Part shown: piece by piece, positions 24,856 through 33,780 of the stretch
How positions within the stretch are numbered: position 1 is the first letter of the stretch
Layout: the number at the start of each line of letters is the position of its first letter
From: JACCVL01 sp963704295
Lineage (GTDB): Bacteria; Actinomycetota; Actinomycetes; Propionibacteriales; Nocardioidaceae
DNA: 64,000 bases
Reading direction: 5' to 3'
NCBI GenBank assembly: GCA_963704295.1
Contig: OY969884.1
Span: 2,294,001 to 2,358,000, forward strand
Notes under the pieces: generated by a model
The model's database searches: none
What the model was told of the DNA's origin: nothing
Seen by the model: only the letters and a program-made list of their open reading frames with translations
Made by a program: the position numbers and the translations under genes

Positions 24856-27800
24856 GTGGGGCTCCAGTATTCGGCCTTCGGGGAGATGGCGATCACCGTC
24901 GACGGACTCCGTCAGCCGCTCACTCGGCGTCGCGAACGTGACGTTCTCTCGGTCCTGTTAGCCGCGCATGGGGCCCCGGTTGCCGCCGAACGACTGGTCG
25001 CGGAGGTTTGGGGTGAGGAGACGCCGCAGCAGACTCTCGGGGCGCTCCACGTTGTCATCTCCCGACTTCGCAGCCTGCTTGAGCCGGACCGTGCCGTTCG
25101 CAAGGGTTCACGCCTGGTGAGCAGCGCCGCCGGCTACTCGCTCAACACCGAGGTTGCCGACGTCGACATCTGGAGCTTTGAGGCGAGTGCCGAACAGGCT
25201 CTCGCCACGGATGCGCCGCAGGAACGCGTTACCAGGTGTGACCAGGCTCGGTCACTGTGGACGGGGCCGCCGTACGCCGACAGCGCGGCGCCGGTTGTCC
25301 GCAGCGAGGCCGCCAGGCTCGAGGAGCTCTTGCTGACGGTCCTCGAGCACCGAGCCCGAGCTCTGCTCGACCTCGGTCGGCCCGAAGATGCCCAGCGCTC
25401 CCTGGCCGAACTCGCCCCGCAGCATCCGTGGCATGAGCGGCTGTGGTCGCTGCTGGCGCTCTCGCAGTACCAGTGCTCCCGCCAGGCGGAGGCGCTGGAG
25501 ACTCTCCGTACGCTCCGCGATCGTCTCGCCGACGAGCTCGGCGTCGACCCGTCAGCGGAGGTCCGACGGCTCGAGCAGTCGATGCTGCGACAGGATCCGT
25601 CGCTGTCGGTGGAGCCGCCCCAGAGCCGCGTCGGCGAGCCCCGGTTGGTGCCCCCCGCCCGGGCGCCCCAGGGGTTGCCCAAGGACACGGCGCCGGTCAG
25701 CGTCGGGCGCGAGCGGGTGCTCGCGGATGCGGTCCGCCTGCTGCGTCCGACACCCACCGCTCCTCATACCCGCTTCCTGCTCGTCGCGGGAGAGCCCGGG
25801 ATCGGCAAGTCACGCCTCGTCGCCGACCTCGTGGATGTGGCCAAGCCAGAGGGCGTCCGCGTCCTGGTCGGCCGCTGTCACGAGGGCGACTACGCCCCGG
25901 CCCTGTGGCCGTGGCTGGCGATCGTGCGCGCGCTGAGCGACGGCAGCAGCCCTGACCCGTTGCTGGCGCCATTGCTCGAGGGGGAGGTCGCACCGACGGC
26001 CACGGGCGGGGGTACGGGGCTGCAAATGTTCGACTCGGTCGTCGCCCTGTTGGAGCGAGTCGCGGCCGAGCAGCCGCTGGTCGTCGTGCTCGAGGACATC
26101 CACTGGGCCGACGAGTCCTCGCTCCGCCTCCTCCGCCATCTTGCCGGGGCCGGCCTCCGGGCACCCGTCGGGGTGCTGTGCACCCGTCGAACGACGGAGA
26201 TGGAGACCACCGACGCGCTCGTGGACACCATGGCGGCGCTCGCCCGCGCCGGCGCCGAGCGGCTGCGTATCGACGGGCTCGACACGGAGTCGGTAGGCGC
26301 TCTGCTGGACGACTCCGTGGGCCCTCATGACGGCCGGCTCGACTCGATGGTCGCAACCGTCACGGGGGGGAACCCGTTCTTCGTGCTGCAGTACGCACGC
26401 CTTCTGGCCTCGATGCCTGACCTCTCCGAGGTCGATCCCGCTGCCCTCCCCATCCCGGACGGCGTTCGTGACGTGTTGCGGCAGCGGATCGCCCGGCTCC
26501 CGGGTGAAGCCACGCGCACCTTGGTCGCGGCAGCCGTGCTCGGGCACGCCATCGAGCCCGAGGTGGTTGCCGAGCTAACCGGCGGCTCGGTCGACAGCTG
26601 CCTCGACATGCTCGACCTGGCGTTGACCAGCGGATTGGTCGAGGAACGGGCGGCCGGCTACGCGTTCGTGCACGATCTGGCCCGGGAGGTGACGTACGCC
26701 GAGCCGAGCACTGCTCGCCGGATGCGGTTGCACGACCGAGCCTCCCGAATCCTCGAGCAGCACCACCGCCCCAACCAGGCCGACGCCACCATGACGATCG
26801 CGCACCATGCCCACCTCGCGGCACCGCTGAGCCCGGAGCACGCGGAACGCGCGTGCAGGTGGCTGGCCCGTGCCGCCACCGTCGCGGACGCGCGGCATGC
26901 ACACCCGGAGGCGCTGGAGCTGTGGCAGCTGGTCTTGCTCGACAGCCGGCCAGACTCCGTGGCCAGCGTCGAGGCACTGTGCGGGGCGGCTCGCGCGATG
27001 CTGCGCCTGGGCAGCACGGTCGAGGCGCGCGCAGCGGTGGAGCGTGCGATCGCAGTGTCGCGCCGACTCCAGCGCACCGACCTCGTTGCCCGAGCGGTCG
27101 GGATCCTCAACACGGCGGGTGTGTGGTCCTGGCGTGAGCATGGGGTGATGGATGAGCGCTTCGTGGCAGTTCTCCGCGAGTCGTTAGGCGAGGCGACCGA
27201 TCCTGGTGAGCGGGCACAGCTCCTGGCGACGCTGCAGGTCGAGCTCTACTACGGCTGGGACAGCGCGGAGGCGGACGCGGCTGGGTCCGAGTCGGTCGAC
27301 CTGGCGCGTCAGTCGGGTCAGCGCGATGTGCTGATCGAGATCCTGCTGGTCCGGCTGATCGCGGCTTGGGGACCTCAGCGCGCGGTCGAGCGACTGGCCC
27401 TCGTCGAGGAGCTGCTCGCCCTGCAACCCGAAGGCGTGCTCGAGGTGTTTGCGCAGTTCCAGCGGGCGGTGGCGCTCTATGAGTGCTATCAGCCCGTACT
27501 GTCCGACGAGGTGATGCAGGCCTGCATCGAACGGGCCGCGAGCCTGCGACACACCGGGCTCGAGATCCCGCTGGCGTGGTGGCGTTTCGCTCGAGCCCGG
27601 GACCTCGACGATCCTACGGCGAGGGCACTGGGGGAGGCGGCGCTCGCGGTGCACCGCGCGTCCGGGTACGTCGCCGCAGCCGACCTGGAGATCGTGGCTG
27701 CGGTCAGGATGTCCGCCGAGGGCAGCTGTGTGCCGGGCTGGGTGGTCGACGAGGTTCGCGCGACCAATCCCGGCCTGCGCGCCCTGGTGGCACACGCATT

Positions 27801-28161
27801 GCTCGAGGCCGGGGAGCCCGAGTCGGCCCGCGAGCTCCTGGGGCCGCCGGCCCCGCCGGGGGCCACGGAGTACTCGGTGCTGGCGGGCCACTGCCTCACG
27901 GTGGCCGTGCTGGCCGAGACCGGCTCGGCCACTGAGATCGAGACGGCGCTGAGTCGAATCACGCCACACTCCGGCAGCGTGGTCACCTACGGCAGCGTCG
28001 ACCACCTCGGCGTGGTCGACCATTTCATCGCACTGGCCTATGCCGCACTCGACGACGCTCGGGCCGTCGAGTACGCCCGGTCAGCGGTCGAGGGCAACGC
28101 GCGGATCCAGTGCGCACCCTGGAGGCGTCGCGCCGAGGCCCTGGCCGCCCGTCTGTCCTGA
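24856..28161 (+). CDS. AfsR/SARP-type regulator: winged helix-BTAD-AAA ATPase with TPR-like C-terminus
   Basis: 1101 residues from GTG 24856 (an ATG at 24826 would add ten). Order: OmpR-type winged helix (~8-95, LTRRRERDVLSVLLAAHGAPV), BTAD domain (~100-245, ending DELGVDPSAEVRRLEQSML), AAA/NB-ARC-like ATPase (~285-600) with Walker A GEPGIGKSR and Walker B VVVLEDIHWADESS, then ~500 residues of alpha-helical repeats. Large SARPs of this type activate secondary-metabolite or catabolic clusters. The next genes (FAD oxidase, RidA, MFS) are plausible targets. The promoter signal is weak and the start is provisional. Confidence 0.9.
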   Translation: MGLQYSAFGEMAITVDGLRQPLTRRRERDVLSVLLAAHGAPVAAERLVAEVWGEETPQQTLGALHVVISRLRSLLEPDRAVRKGSRLVSSAAGYSLNTEVADVDIWSFEASAEQALATDAPQERVTRCDQARSLWTGPPYADSAAPVVRSEAARLEELLLTVLEHRARALLDLGRPEDAQRSLAELAPQHPWHERLWSLLALSQYQCSRQAEALETLRTLRDRLADELGVDPSAEVRRLEQSMLRQDPSLSVEPPQSRVGEPRLVPPARAPQGLPKDTAPVSVGRERVLADAVRLLRPTPTAPHTRFLLVAGEPGIGKSRLVADLVDVAKPEGVRVLVGRCHEGDYAPALWPWLAIVRALSDGSSPDPLLAPLLEGEVAPTATGGGTGLQMFDSVVALLERVAAEQPLVVVLEDIHWADESSLRLLRHLAGAGLRAPVGVLCTRRTTEMETTDALVDTMAALARAGAERLRIDGLDTESVGALLDDSVGPHDGRLDSMVATVTGGNPFFVLQYARLLASMPDLSEVDPAALPIPDGVRDVLRQRIARLPGEATRTLVAAAVLGHAIEPEVVAELTGGSVDSCLDMLDLALTSGLVEERAAGYAFVHDLAREVTYAEPSTARRMRLHDRASRILEQHHRPNQADATMTIAHHAHLAAPLSPEHAERACRWLARAATVADARHAHPEALELWQLVLLDSRPDSVASVEALCGAARAMLRLGSTVEARAAVERAIAVSRRLQRTDLVARAVGILNTAGVWSWREHGVMDERFVAVLRESLGEATDPGERAQLLATLQVELYYGWDSAEADAAGSESVDLARQSGQRDVLIEILLVRLIAAWGPQRAVERLALVEELLALQPEGVLEVFAQFQRAVALYECYQPVLSDEVMQACIERAASLRHTGLEIPLAWWRFARARDLDDPTARALGEAALAVHRASGYVAAADLEIVAAVRMSAEGSCVPGWVVDEVRATNPGLRALVAHALLEAGEPESARELLGPPAPPGATEYSVLAGHCLTVAVLAETGSATEIETALSRITPHSGSVVTYGSVDHLGVVDHFIALAYAALDDARAVEYARSAVEGNARIQCAPWRRRAEALAARLS

Positions 28162-28289
28162 GGCCAATGCGCCCCGGATCGCGCCGGAGCTCGATCCCGT
28201 GCAAGTGCGCGGAAAGTGTCGTGCAAGGACGGTCGACCAACCTCTCCTCCACCGGCTCACCCCGCCGGGCCAAGACCGAGAGGAATCCC

Positions 28290-29675
28290 ATGAGCATCAG
28301 CGTCGAACAGCCCAACCGGATCCGCGCCTTGGACGACCTCCGCCGCCGCGTGTCCGGGCAGCTGCACACCCCCGCCGACGCCGGTTGGGAGGTCGTCTCG
28401 ATGCCCTGGATCGTCAACATCCCGCAGAGCCCGATGGCCGTGCTCGAGGTCCACGACGTCGACGACGTGATCGCCGCGGTCCGCTGGGCTGTCGAGCACG
28501 GGGCGCAGGTCACCGCTCAGCCCACCGGCCACGGGGCCAACGACCCCCTCGACCGAGTGCTGATCTTGCGGACACGCGGACTCGGTGGTGTCACGGTCGA
28601 CACGGGCCGGCGCACGGCGTGGGTCGGCGCCGGCGTCAAGGCAGGTGAGGTCCTGACCGAGCTCGAGGGCACCGGGCTGACCTTCCTGGCCGGCTCCAAC
28701 CCCGACCCGACCGTCGTCGCCATGACCATCACCGGCGGGATCAGTTGGTTCGGTCGGGCCTATGGGCTCGGGGCAGACAGCATCGTCACCGTGGAGATGG
28801 TCGACGGCCTCGGCCGGCTGCGCCGGCTGTCGGCGAGCGAGGAGCCCGAGCTCTTCTGGGCCGTGCGGGGCGGGGGTGGCGACTTCGGAATCATCACCCG
28901 GATCGAGATCGCCCTGCACCCCGCCGAACAGGTCTACGGAGGCCGGTTGCTGTGGCCGGTGGACAAGATGCACGACGTGCTGAGCGCCTTCAAGACGGTC
29001 ACTGAGACCGCGCCCGACGCGCTCACGATCTGGTACCACACCTACCGGTTCCCACCGCTCCCCGATGTCCCTGAGCCGCTTCGTGGCCGGGCCTTCGCCA
29101 GCATCGCGGTCGCCTACCTCGGCAGTGAGGGGGAGGCCGAGGCGTGCCTGGCGCCGTTCCGCCGCATCCCCGGCCTGGAGATGGACCTGATGCGGGTCGT
29201 GCCGATCAGCGAGCTCGGCTCGATCGCAGAGGAGCCCACCGCGCCGATGCCCGGCATGCAGCGCTCGTGTCTGCTCGAGCGTCTGGACGAGGACACGATC
29301 GCGGCCCTGACCGGGGTGGTCGGTCCGGACAGCGGCTCGCCGCTGCCGATCTTCCAGATCAGGCACCTCGGCGGCGGCTTCACCCGGACCCTAGAGACCG
29401 CCGGCTCCCACGGTGCGGTCACCGAGCCCTACAACCTGTTCGCGCTCGGCGTCCCGGCAGCTCCCGAGCTGGTCGAGGTGATCTCGATGTTCTTCGCCAG
29501 GATCAGCGATGCGGTCGCCGGGGTCAGCAGTGGCCGCACGCTGTTGAACTTCCAGGAGTCCGGCGAGGACCCGGGCCTGTGGTGGAACGGGGAGACGCGG
29601 TCACGACTGGCCCGCGCGAAGCAGGACTCCGACCCCCTGTCGACCATCCGCAGCAATCGGCCGGTCCGCGTCTGA
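28290..29675 (+). CDS. FAD-dependent berberine-bridge-enzyme-like oxidase
   Basis: 461 residues from ATG 28290 (GAGAGGAATCCC upstream). PCMH-type FAD-binding domain: ADV-like VTAQPTGHGANDPLDRVLILRTRGL with the His that in relatives links to FAD, then VAMTITGGISWFGRAYGLGADSIVTVEMV and WAVRGGGGDFGIITRIEIAL. The second covalent-FAD Cys of bicovalent oxidases is absent; Val-Ala takes its place. A BBE-type C-terminus (NFQESGEDPGLWWNG) follows. It oxidises an alcohol, sugar or amine of unknown identity. Part of a short set with RidA, downstream of the SARP regulator. Confidence 0.88.
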   Translation: MSISVEQPNRIRALDDLRRRVSGQLHTPADAGWEVVSMPWIVNIPQSPMAVLEVHDVDDVIAAVRWAVEHGAQVTAQPTGHGANDPLDRVLILRTRGLGGVTVDTGRRTAWVGAGVKAGEVLTELEGTGLTFLAGSNPDPTVVAMTITGGISWFGRAYGLGADSIVTVEMVDGLGRLRRLSASEEPELFWAVRGGGGDFGIITRIEIALHPAEQVYGGRLLWPVDKMHDVLSAFKTVTETAPDALTIWYHTYRFPPLPDVPEPLRGRAFASIAVAYLGSEGEAEACLAPFRRIPGLEMDLMRVVPISELGSIAEEPTAPMPGMQRSCLLERLDEDTIAALTGVVGPDSGSPLPIFQIRHLGGGFTRTLETAGSHGAVTEPYNLFALGVPAAPELVEVISMFFARISDAVAGVSSGRTLLNFQESGEDPGLWWNGETRSRLARAKQDSDPLSTIRSNRPVRV

Positions 29676-29727
29676 GCCGGCACACACCGACCAGCACCGT
29701 CACCCCACTGAGAAGGGAAGCAGTCCC

Positions 29728-30129
29728 ATGCACAAGCAGACGCTCAACCCCTGGACTTGGCAGGATCAGCTCGGCTACTCCCAAGGGGTGCTGGTGAGCG
29801 GTGCTCACCAGACGCTATACGTCGCCGGCCAGGGCTCGGTCGACGGCGACGGAAACCTCGTCCACGAGGGTGATGTCGCCGGCCAAGCCACCAAGGTGAT
29901 GGACAACGTCGAAGCCGTGCTGGCCACGGGTGGGATGACCCTGAGCGACGTGGTGCGATACGACGTTCACGCCACCGACCTGCACAGCTACTTCGTCGAC
30001 GGACACAAGCATGTGGTGCAGCGCTTCGCAGCTGCCGGCACCATCCCCGCGGGCGGCATCGCCACCCAGGTGCAGGCTCTGGCGATCCCCGGCATGCTGG
30101 TCGAGGTGACCGTAGTCGCGGCGCGCTGA
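29728..30129 (+). CDS. RidA/YjgF family enamine/imine deaminase-like protein
   Basis: 133 residues from ATG 29728 with an AGAAGGGAAG site. The fold is clear: SQGVLVSGAHQTLYVAGQGSVDGDGN, QATKVMDNVEAVLATGGMTLSDVVRYDVHATDL and the C-terminal VQALAIPGMLVEVTVVA. The canonical Arg of RidA (usually in a R-x-x-V-x-V-x-x-L segment) is replaced by Gln in VQALAIPG, so it may be a YjgF relative with another role. It likely acts with the upstream oxidase on its imine or unstable product. Confidence 0.87.
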   Translation: MHKQTLNPWTWQDQLGYSQGVLVSGAHQTLYVAGQGSVDGDGNLVHEGDVAGQATKVMDNVEAVLATGGMTLSDVVRYDVHATDLHSYFVDGHKHVVQRFAAAGTIPAGGIATQVQALAIPGMLVEVTVVAAR

Positions 30130-30212
30130 GCGGGGCGGCCCCGGCCAGATGGCCCGGATCGACCCTTTCGCCGGTGAGGCTGGCCTCGAAACACGGACGT
30201 CTCCGCGCGCGG

Positions 30213-31583
30213 CTACCCGTGCTGGGCCGCGGGCATAGCCGGGCTCGCCGTGACCGTGGAGCGGCGTGCGGCCACTGCCGCCAACCCGAGGAACGCGGCG
30301 AAGCCGACGAAGGCCCAGCACCACGCGTCGCTCCGGCTGAGGGCCAGCTCACCGGACAAGGAGCCCAGGCCACCGCCGGCGGTGCTGCCGATCAGGCCTC
30401 CGAACGACTCGGTGGTGATCGCCGCCGTGGCGACCTGTGCGGCCGTGATCGAGCCGTCCTGGGTGGTCGCGCGAACGTACAGCCCCGGGTAGGACAGACC
30501 GATCCCGAGTCCGACCATGCTCCAGGCGACGAGGGCCGTGACCCACGAGCCGCCGCTCAGGCCGACCAGCGCGACGGCGGCCACACCGGTTGCCGCCAGG
30601 CCCATTCCCCACATCGGCGGCGCGCCCTGCGGCCCGAGCCGGACCGCTAGCAGCGACGCGAGCGCCCAGGCGATCGGGGCCACGCTGAGGGCGACACCCG
30701 CCTGGAACAGCGAGGTCTCGTAGGTCTGGGTGAACATCAGCGTGATCAGGCTGGTGGCACCGAAGTAGCCGAAGCCGAAGAGAGTCAGCCCCGCCAGAGC
30801 CGCCGGTGCAACGGGTCTGAGACGGCTCACGCCGGACGGCATCAGGGCCAAGAAGCCGACGAGTGCCACCCCGAGCGCGGCCGGTGACAGGTACCAGAAG
30901 TCGGACTGGGTGAGGAGCACGCCAACGGTGACTCCGGTCGGCACGAGCAGGGTCCTGCCCAGGGGCCGCTCCGGCCCCGGCTCGGGCTCCGCGACCGGCA
31001 CCGCGCGCACCACCAGCAGCCGGCCGAGCACGATCAGCGGCAGGGGGGCGAGCAGCGCGATCCGCCAGCCGGTGACGTGCTCCAGGGCCAGTGTCAGCGA
31101 AGGGCCGACGGTGGCCGGCAGGATCCACATCGCCGACATCGCCGCGACGATCTTCAGCCGGAACGAGTCCTCGAGGTGCCTGATCGCGGCGCTGAAGCCG
31201 AAGACGGCGAGCAGCGCGCCTGCCGCTCCGGCCAGGAACTGCCCGCCGCCGAACACCCAGGCGGTCGGTGCTGCGGCCGCGGTGCCGGACCCGGCCAGCG
31301 TCACGAGCAGTCCCGCCAGCAGGACCCGCCCCGGTGCGAACCTGGCGATCACCCGGGACGCGAACGGGAGGGCGCTGAACATGCCGATGGTCCCACCCGC
31401 CAGCAGCAGCGGGATCTGCCGCTCGGCCGACAGGTCCCGTTCGATCAGCGGCAGCAGCGTGCCCGCCACGAACGTCGACACCGCGGCGGCGAACTCGAGG
31501 ACGACGACGCCGACCGCAAGCTGCACCGCGGCCGACCCCTGCAGCTTGCCGGACCCTGCAGTGCTCATCGGATCGTGGCTCAT
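30213..31583 (-). CDS. MFS transporter
   Basis: 456 residues, 14 or so hydrophobic segments, in the style of drug/metabolite exporters (ALPFASRVIARFAPGRVLLAGLLVTLAGSG). The start lies in a 15-bp tandem duplication (31563-31592) that gives two in-frame ATGs five codons apart (MSHDPMST), so either may be used; no ribosome site precedes either. It converges on the RidA gene with 83 bp between. Substrate unknown; an exporter for the product of the neighbouring oxidase is a guess. Confidence 0.85.
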   Translation of the reverse strand: MSHDPMSTAGSGKLQGSAAVQLAVGVVVLEFAAAVSTFVAGTLLPLIERDLSAERQIPLLLAGGTIGMFSALPFASRVIARFAPGRVLLAGLLVTLAGSGTAAAAPTAWVFGGGQFLAGAAGALLAVFGFSAAIRHLEDSFRLKIVAAMSAMWILPATVGPSLTLALEHVTGWRIALLAPLPLIVLGRLLVVRAVPVAEPEPGPERPLGRTLLVPTGVTVGVLLTQSDFWYLSPAALGVALVGFLALMPSGVSRLRPVAPAALAGLTLFGFGYFGATSLITLMFTQTYETSLFQAGVALSVAPIAWALASLLAVRLGPQGAPPMWGMGLAATGVAAVALVGLSGGSWVTALVAWSMVGLGIGLSYPGLYVRATTQDGSITAAQVATAAITTESFGGLIGSTAGGGLGSLSGELALSRSDAWCWAFVGFAAFLGLAAVAARRSTVTASPAMPAAQHG

Positions 31584-31592
31584 CGGATCGTG
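31563..31592. repeat. 15-bp tandem duplication at the MFS start codon
   Basis: GCTCATCGGATCGTG occurs twice in direct succession. Each copy holds a minus-strand ATG, so the MFS gene has two starts spaced by exactly one repeat unit. Confidence 0.8.
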
Positions 31593-31670
31593 CGCCTCCG
31601 GATCGAACCGCGGCCGCCGCGGGCGGTTGAACGCGGACTACGGTATCGACCTTTTTGTCCGGTTGCGGAG

Positions 31671-32897
31671 CTACCCGGTGGTCTCCAGCGCGGCGTCGTC
31701 GCTCACCGTGCCGCGTCGCAGGCCGAGCCGCTCGGCCACCGGCACCACGGTCAGCGAAGCGACGAGCACCGTGCCGAGGATGACGACGAACGTGATCGGG
31801 ACCAACCGCTCCGCGTCCGCGACACCCGCATCGGCCAGCTCGAGCGCGAACACCGAGGCCACCGAGGCCGCGACGATCCCGCGCGGGGCGAGCCAGCCGA
31901 TGAAGGCGCGCTCCTGCCAGCTCAGGTCACTGCCCGCGGTCGACAGGGCCGCGGCCAGCGGGCGGACGACGACGACGAGCAGCGCCACGAATGTCAGGCC
32001 CTGCCAGCCCACCGAGGTGACGTCGCCCCAGGAGAGCCGGGCCGACAGCAGGATGAACAGCACGCTGATCAGCACGACGCCGAGCGTCTGCTTGAACTCC
32101 TCGATGCGGCGGAGCTCGATCGCCTTCTGGTTGGCCAGCGCGACGCCCATCACGGTGACCGCCACCAGCCCGCTCTCGTCCCGCAGGGCATCCGCGGCGG
32201 CCAGGGCGGCGAGGACCATCGCCAGCGTGACCGGCGCGTCGAGGTGCGGGGTGGCCCGGCCGAGCCGGAGCACGGCCGCGAGCGCGCCGGCACCCACGAT
32301 GCCCACCAGCAGGCCGGCACCCACGGTCACCAGGAATCCCCCCGTGACGAGGAGCGGTTCGTCGTGGGCCGCTCCGGCCAGGATGCCCTTGAAGATCAGC
32401 ACCGCGAGGATGGCCCCGATCGGGTCGACCAGGATCCCCTCGAACCGCAGGATGGTCCCGACCCGTCCCACGTCACCGACGAACGACAGCAGCGGGGTCA
32501 TCACCGTGGGGCCGGAGACCACCAGCACCGCGCCGAGCAGGACGGCGAGGGTCGCGGGTAGCTCGAGCAGCAGGTACGCCGCTGCCGCGACGCAGGCCAG
32601 CGTCACCAAGACGCCGATGCTGAGCAGCCGATGCAGGGTCCGGTGCAGGCCGCCGCGGAGGTGGGCGACCTGGAGGGTGAGCCCGCCCTCGAACAAGATG
32701 ATGCCCACCGCCAGGCTCACGACCGGGAAGAGCAGGTCACCCAGCAGCTCGTCGGCGTCGACGACGTTGATCACACCGGCGAGGAAGCCGACCACGAGCA
32801 GCAGCAGGATCGGGGGCAGCCGGACCCGCGGGCCGAGGACCTGGCAGGCGATTCCGAGCAGGACCACCACCGAGATCTGCGCCAGAGGGTCGACCAT
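31671..32897 (-). CDS. cation:proton antiporter (CPA1-like)
   Basis: 408 residues and about 12 membrane helices. Family marks: a long first helix pair (LGIACQVLGPRVRLPPILLLLVVGFLAG), FEGGLTL, the ion-binding Asp in LRFEGILVDPIGAILAVLIF and the APRG box (FIGWLAPRGIVAASVASVFALELADAGV). It exchanges Na+ or K+ for protons across the plasma membrane. Regulatory C-terminal domains (RCK, TrkA) are missing. It stands alone, in the same direction as the nagB gene behind it. Confidence 0.9.
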   Translation of the reverse strand: MVDPLAQISVVVLLGIACQVLGPRVRLPPILLLLVVGFLAGVINVVDADELLGDLLFPVVSLAVGIILFEGGLTLQVAHLRGGLHRTLHRLLSIGVLVTLACVAAAAYLLLELPATLAVLLGAVLVVSGPTVMTPLLSFVGDVGRVGTILRFEGILVDPIGAILAVLIFKGILAGAAHDEPLLVTGGFLVTVGAGLLVGIVGAGALAAVLRLGRATPHLDAPVTLAMVLAALAAADALRDESGLVAVTVMGVALANQKAIELRRIEEFKQTLGVVLISVLFILLSARLSWGDVTSVGWQGLTFVALLVVVVRPLAAALSTAGSDLSWQERAFIGWLAPRGIVAASVASVFALELADAGVADAERLVPITFVVILGTVLVASLTVVPVAERLGLRRGTVSDDAALETTG

Positions 32898-32951
32898 CGC
32901 GCTCCGATCCGACCGATCCGTGGGGGCTCGCGGCGTCCTCCGCGCGGCAGG

Positions 32952-33701
32952 CTAGCGGACGGATCCGTCGCGGAGCAGCGCCGCGGCGTCCGTGTCGGCG
33001 AGGACCCGGACGTCTCGATGCCGCTGCAGCACCGAGGCGGGGCAGTCCGGGTGCACCGGCCCGGTCAGCGCCGCCGCCAGCGCCGCGGCCTTGCGGGTGC
33101 CGGTCGCGATCAGCACGATCCGCCCCGCCCGCGAGATGGTGGAGAGCCCCTGGGTGACGACCCGGCGCGGTACCTCCTCGACCGAGGCGAAGAACCGGGA
33201 GTTGTCCCGCCGGGTGCGCTCGGTCAGCGTCATGACCCGGGTGACAGAGTCCAGCGCGGAGCCGGGCTCGTTGAAGCCGATGTGCCCGTTGGCTCCGATG
33301 CCGAGGATCTGCACCTCGACACCGGCGTCGGCCACGAGCCGCTCGTAGCGGGCCGCCTCGGCCTCGAGGTCGCCGGCGCGCCCGTCCGGCCCGTGCACCC
33401 GGCTCGGGTCCAGCCGCGCCGGGTCCACCAGGTCGTGCCGGATGACGGTCCGGTACGCCTGGGGGTGCCCCTCGGGCAGCCCGACGTACTCGTCCAGCAG
33501 GTACGCGTCGCAGTCGCCGAGCGACAGCCGCCCGCCGGCCACCCGCCGGGCCAGCTCGGCGTAGGCGCCACGGGGCGACGACCCGGTGGCCACCCCGAGC
33601 GTGGTCGCGCCCGCTCGCAGCGCCGCCTCGACCTCGTCGGCCGCGGCAACGGCCACCGCCTGGGCGTCGGGGAGGGTGGTCAGCACGCTGCCTCCGGACA
33701 T
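32952..33701 (-). CDS. nagB: glucosamine-6-phosphate deaminase
   Basis: 249 residues, family length. It has the substrate and catalytic motifs LGVATGSSPRGAY, DEYVGLPEGHPQAYRTV and LGIGANGHIGFNEPG (catalytic Asp, His and Glu), as in NagB. It isomerises and deaminates glucosamine-6-phosphate to fructose-6-phosphate and ammonia. It is last on the minus strand after the PIG-L, ABC and PfkB genes, consistent with the final step of an amino-sugar route. Confidence 0.95.
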   Translation of the reverse strand: MSGGSVLTTLPDAQAVAVAAADEVEAALRAGATTLGVATGSSPRGAYAELARRVAGGRLSLGDCDAYLLDEYVGLPEGHPQAYRTVIRHDLVDPARLDPSRVHGPDGRAGDLEAEAARYERLVADAGVEVQILGIGANGHIGFNEPGSALDSVTRVMTLTERTRRDNSRFFASVEEVPRRVVTQGLSTISRAGRIVLIATGTRKAAALAAALTGPVHPDCPASVLQRHRDVRVLADTDAAALLRDGSVR

Positions 33702-33713
33702 GGGGTCGAGGGT

Positions 33714-33752
33714 GCTCCGCCGCCCCTCCCGGGGAGGGAGGAGCGGCGGAGC
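33714..33752. terminator. strong GC-rich hairpin 3' of the PIG-L gene
   Basis: A stem of about 15 bp with one mismatch (GCTCCGCCGC... paired with ...GCGGCGGAGC, loop CCGGGG) lies between the PIG-L stop (33781) and the nagB start (33701) on the minus strand. There is no T run, as is usual in high-GC actinomycetes. It could attenuate transcription into nagB. Confidence 0.55.
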
Positions 33753-33780
33753 CTTGCGGTGTGCTGCGGCGCCGTGGCCG

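Noticed and set aside
30130..30212. Terminator between convergent RidA and MFS genes
   Set aside because: CCGGCCA-GAT-TGGCCCGG-like pairing is short and bulged, without T tract; too weak to list.
24826..33701. Full biosynthetic gene cluster around the SARP regulator
   Set aside because: No core synthase (PKS, NRPS, terpene, RiPP) is present; only oxidase, RidA, MFS and unrelated nagB.
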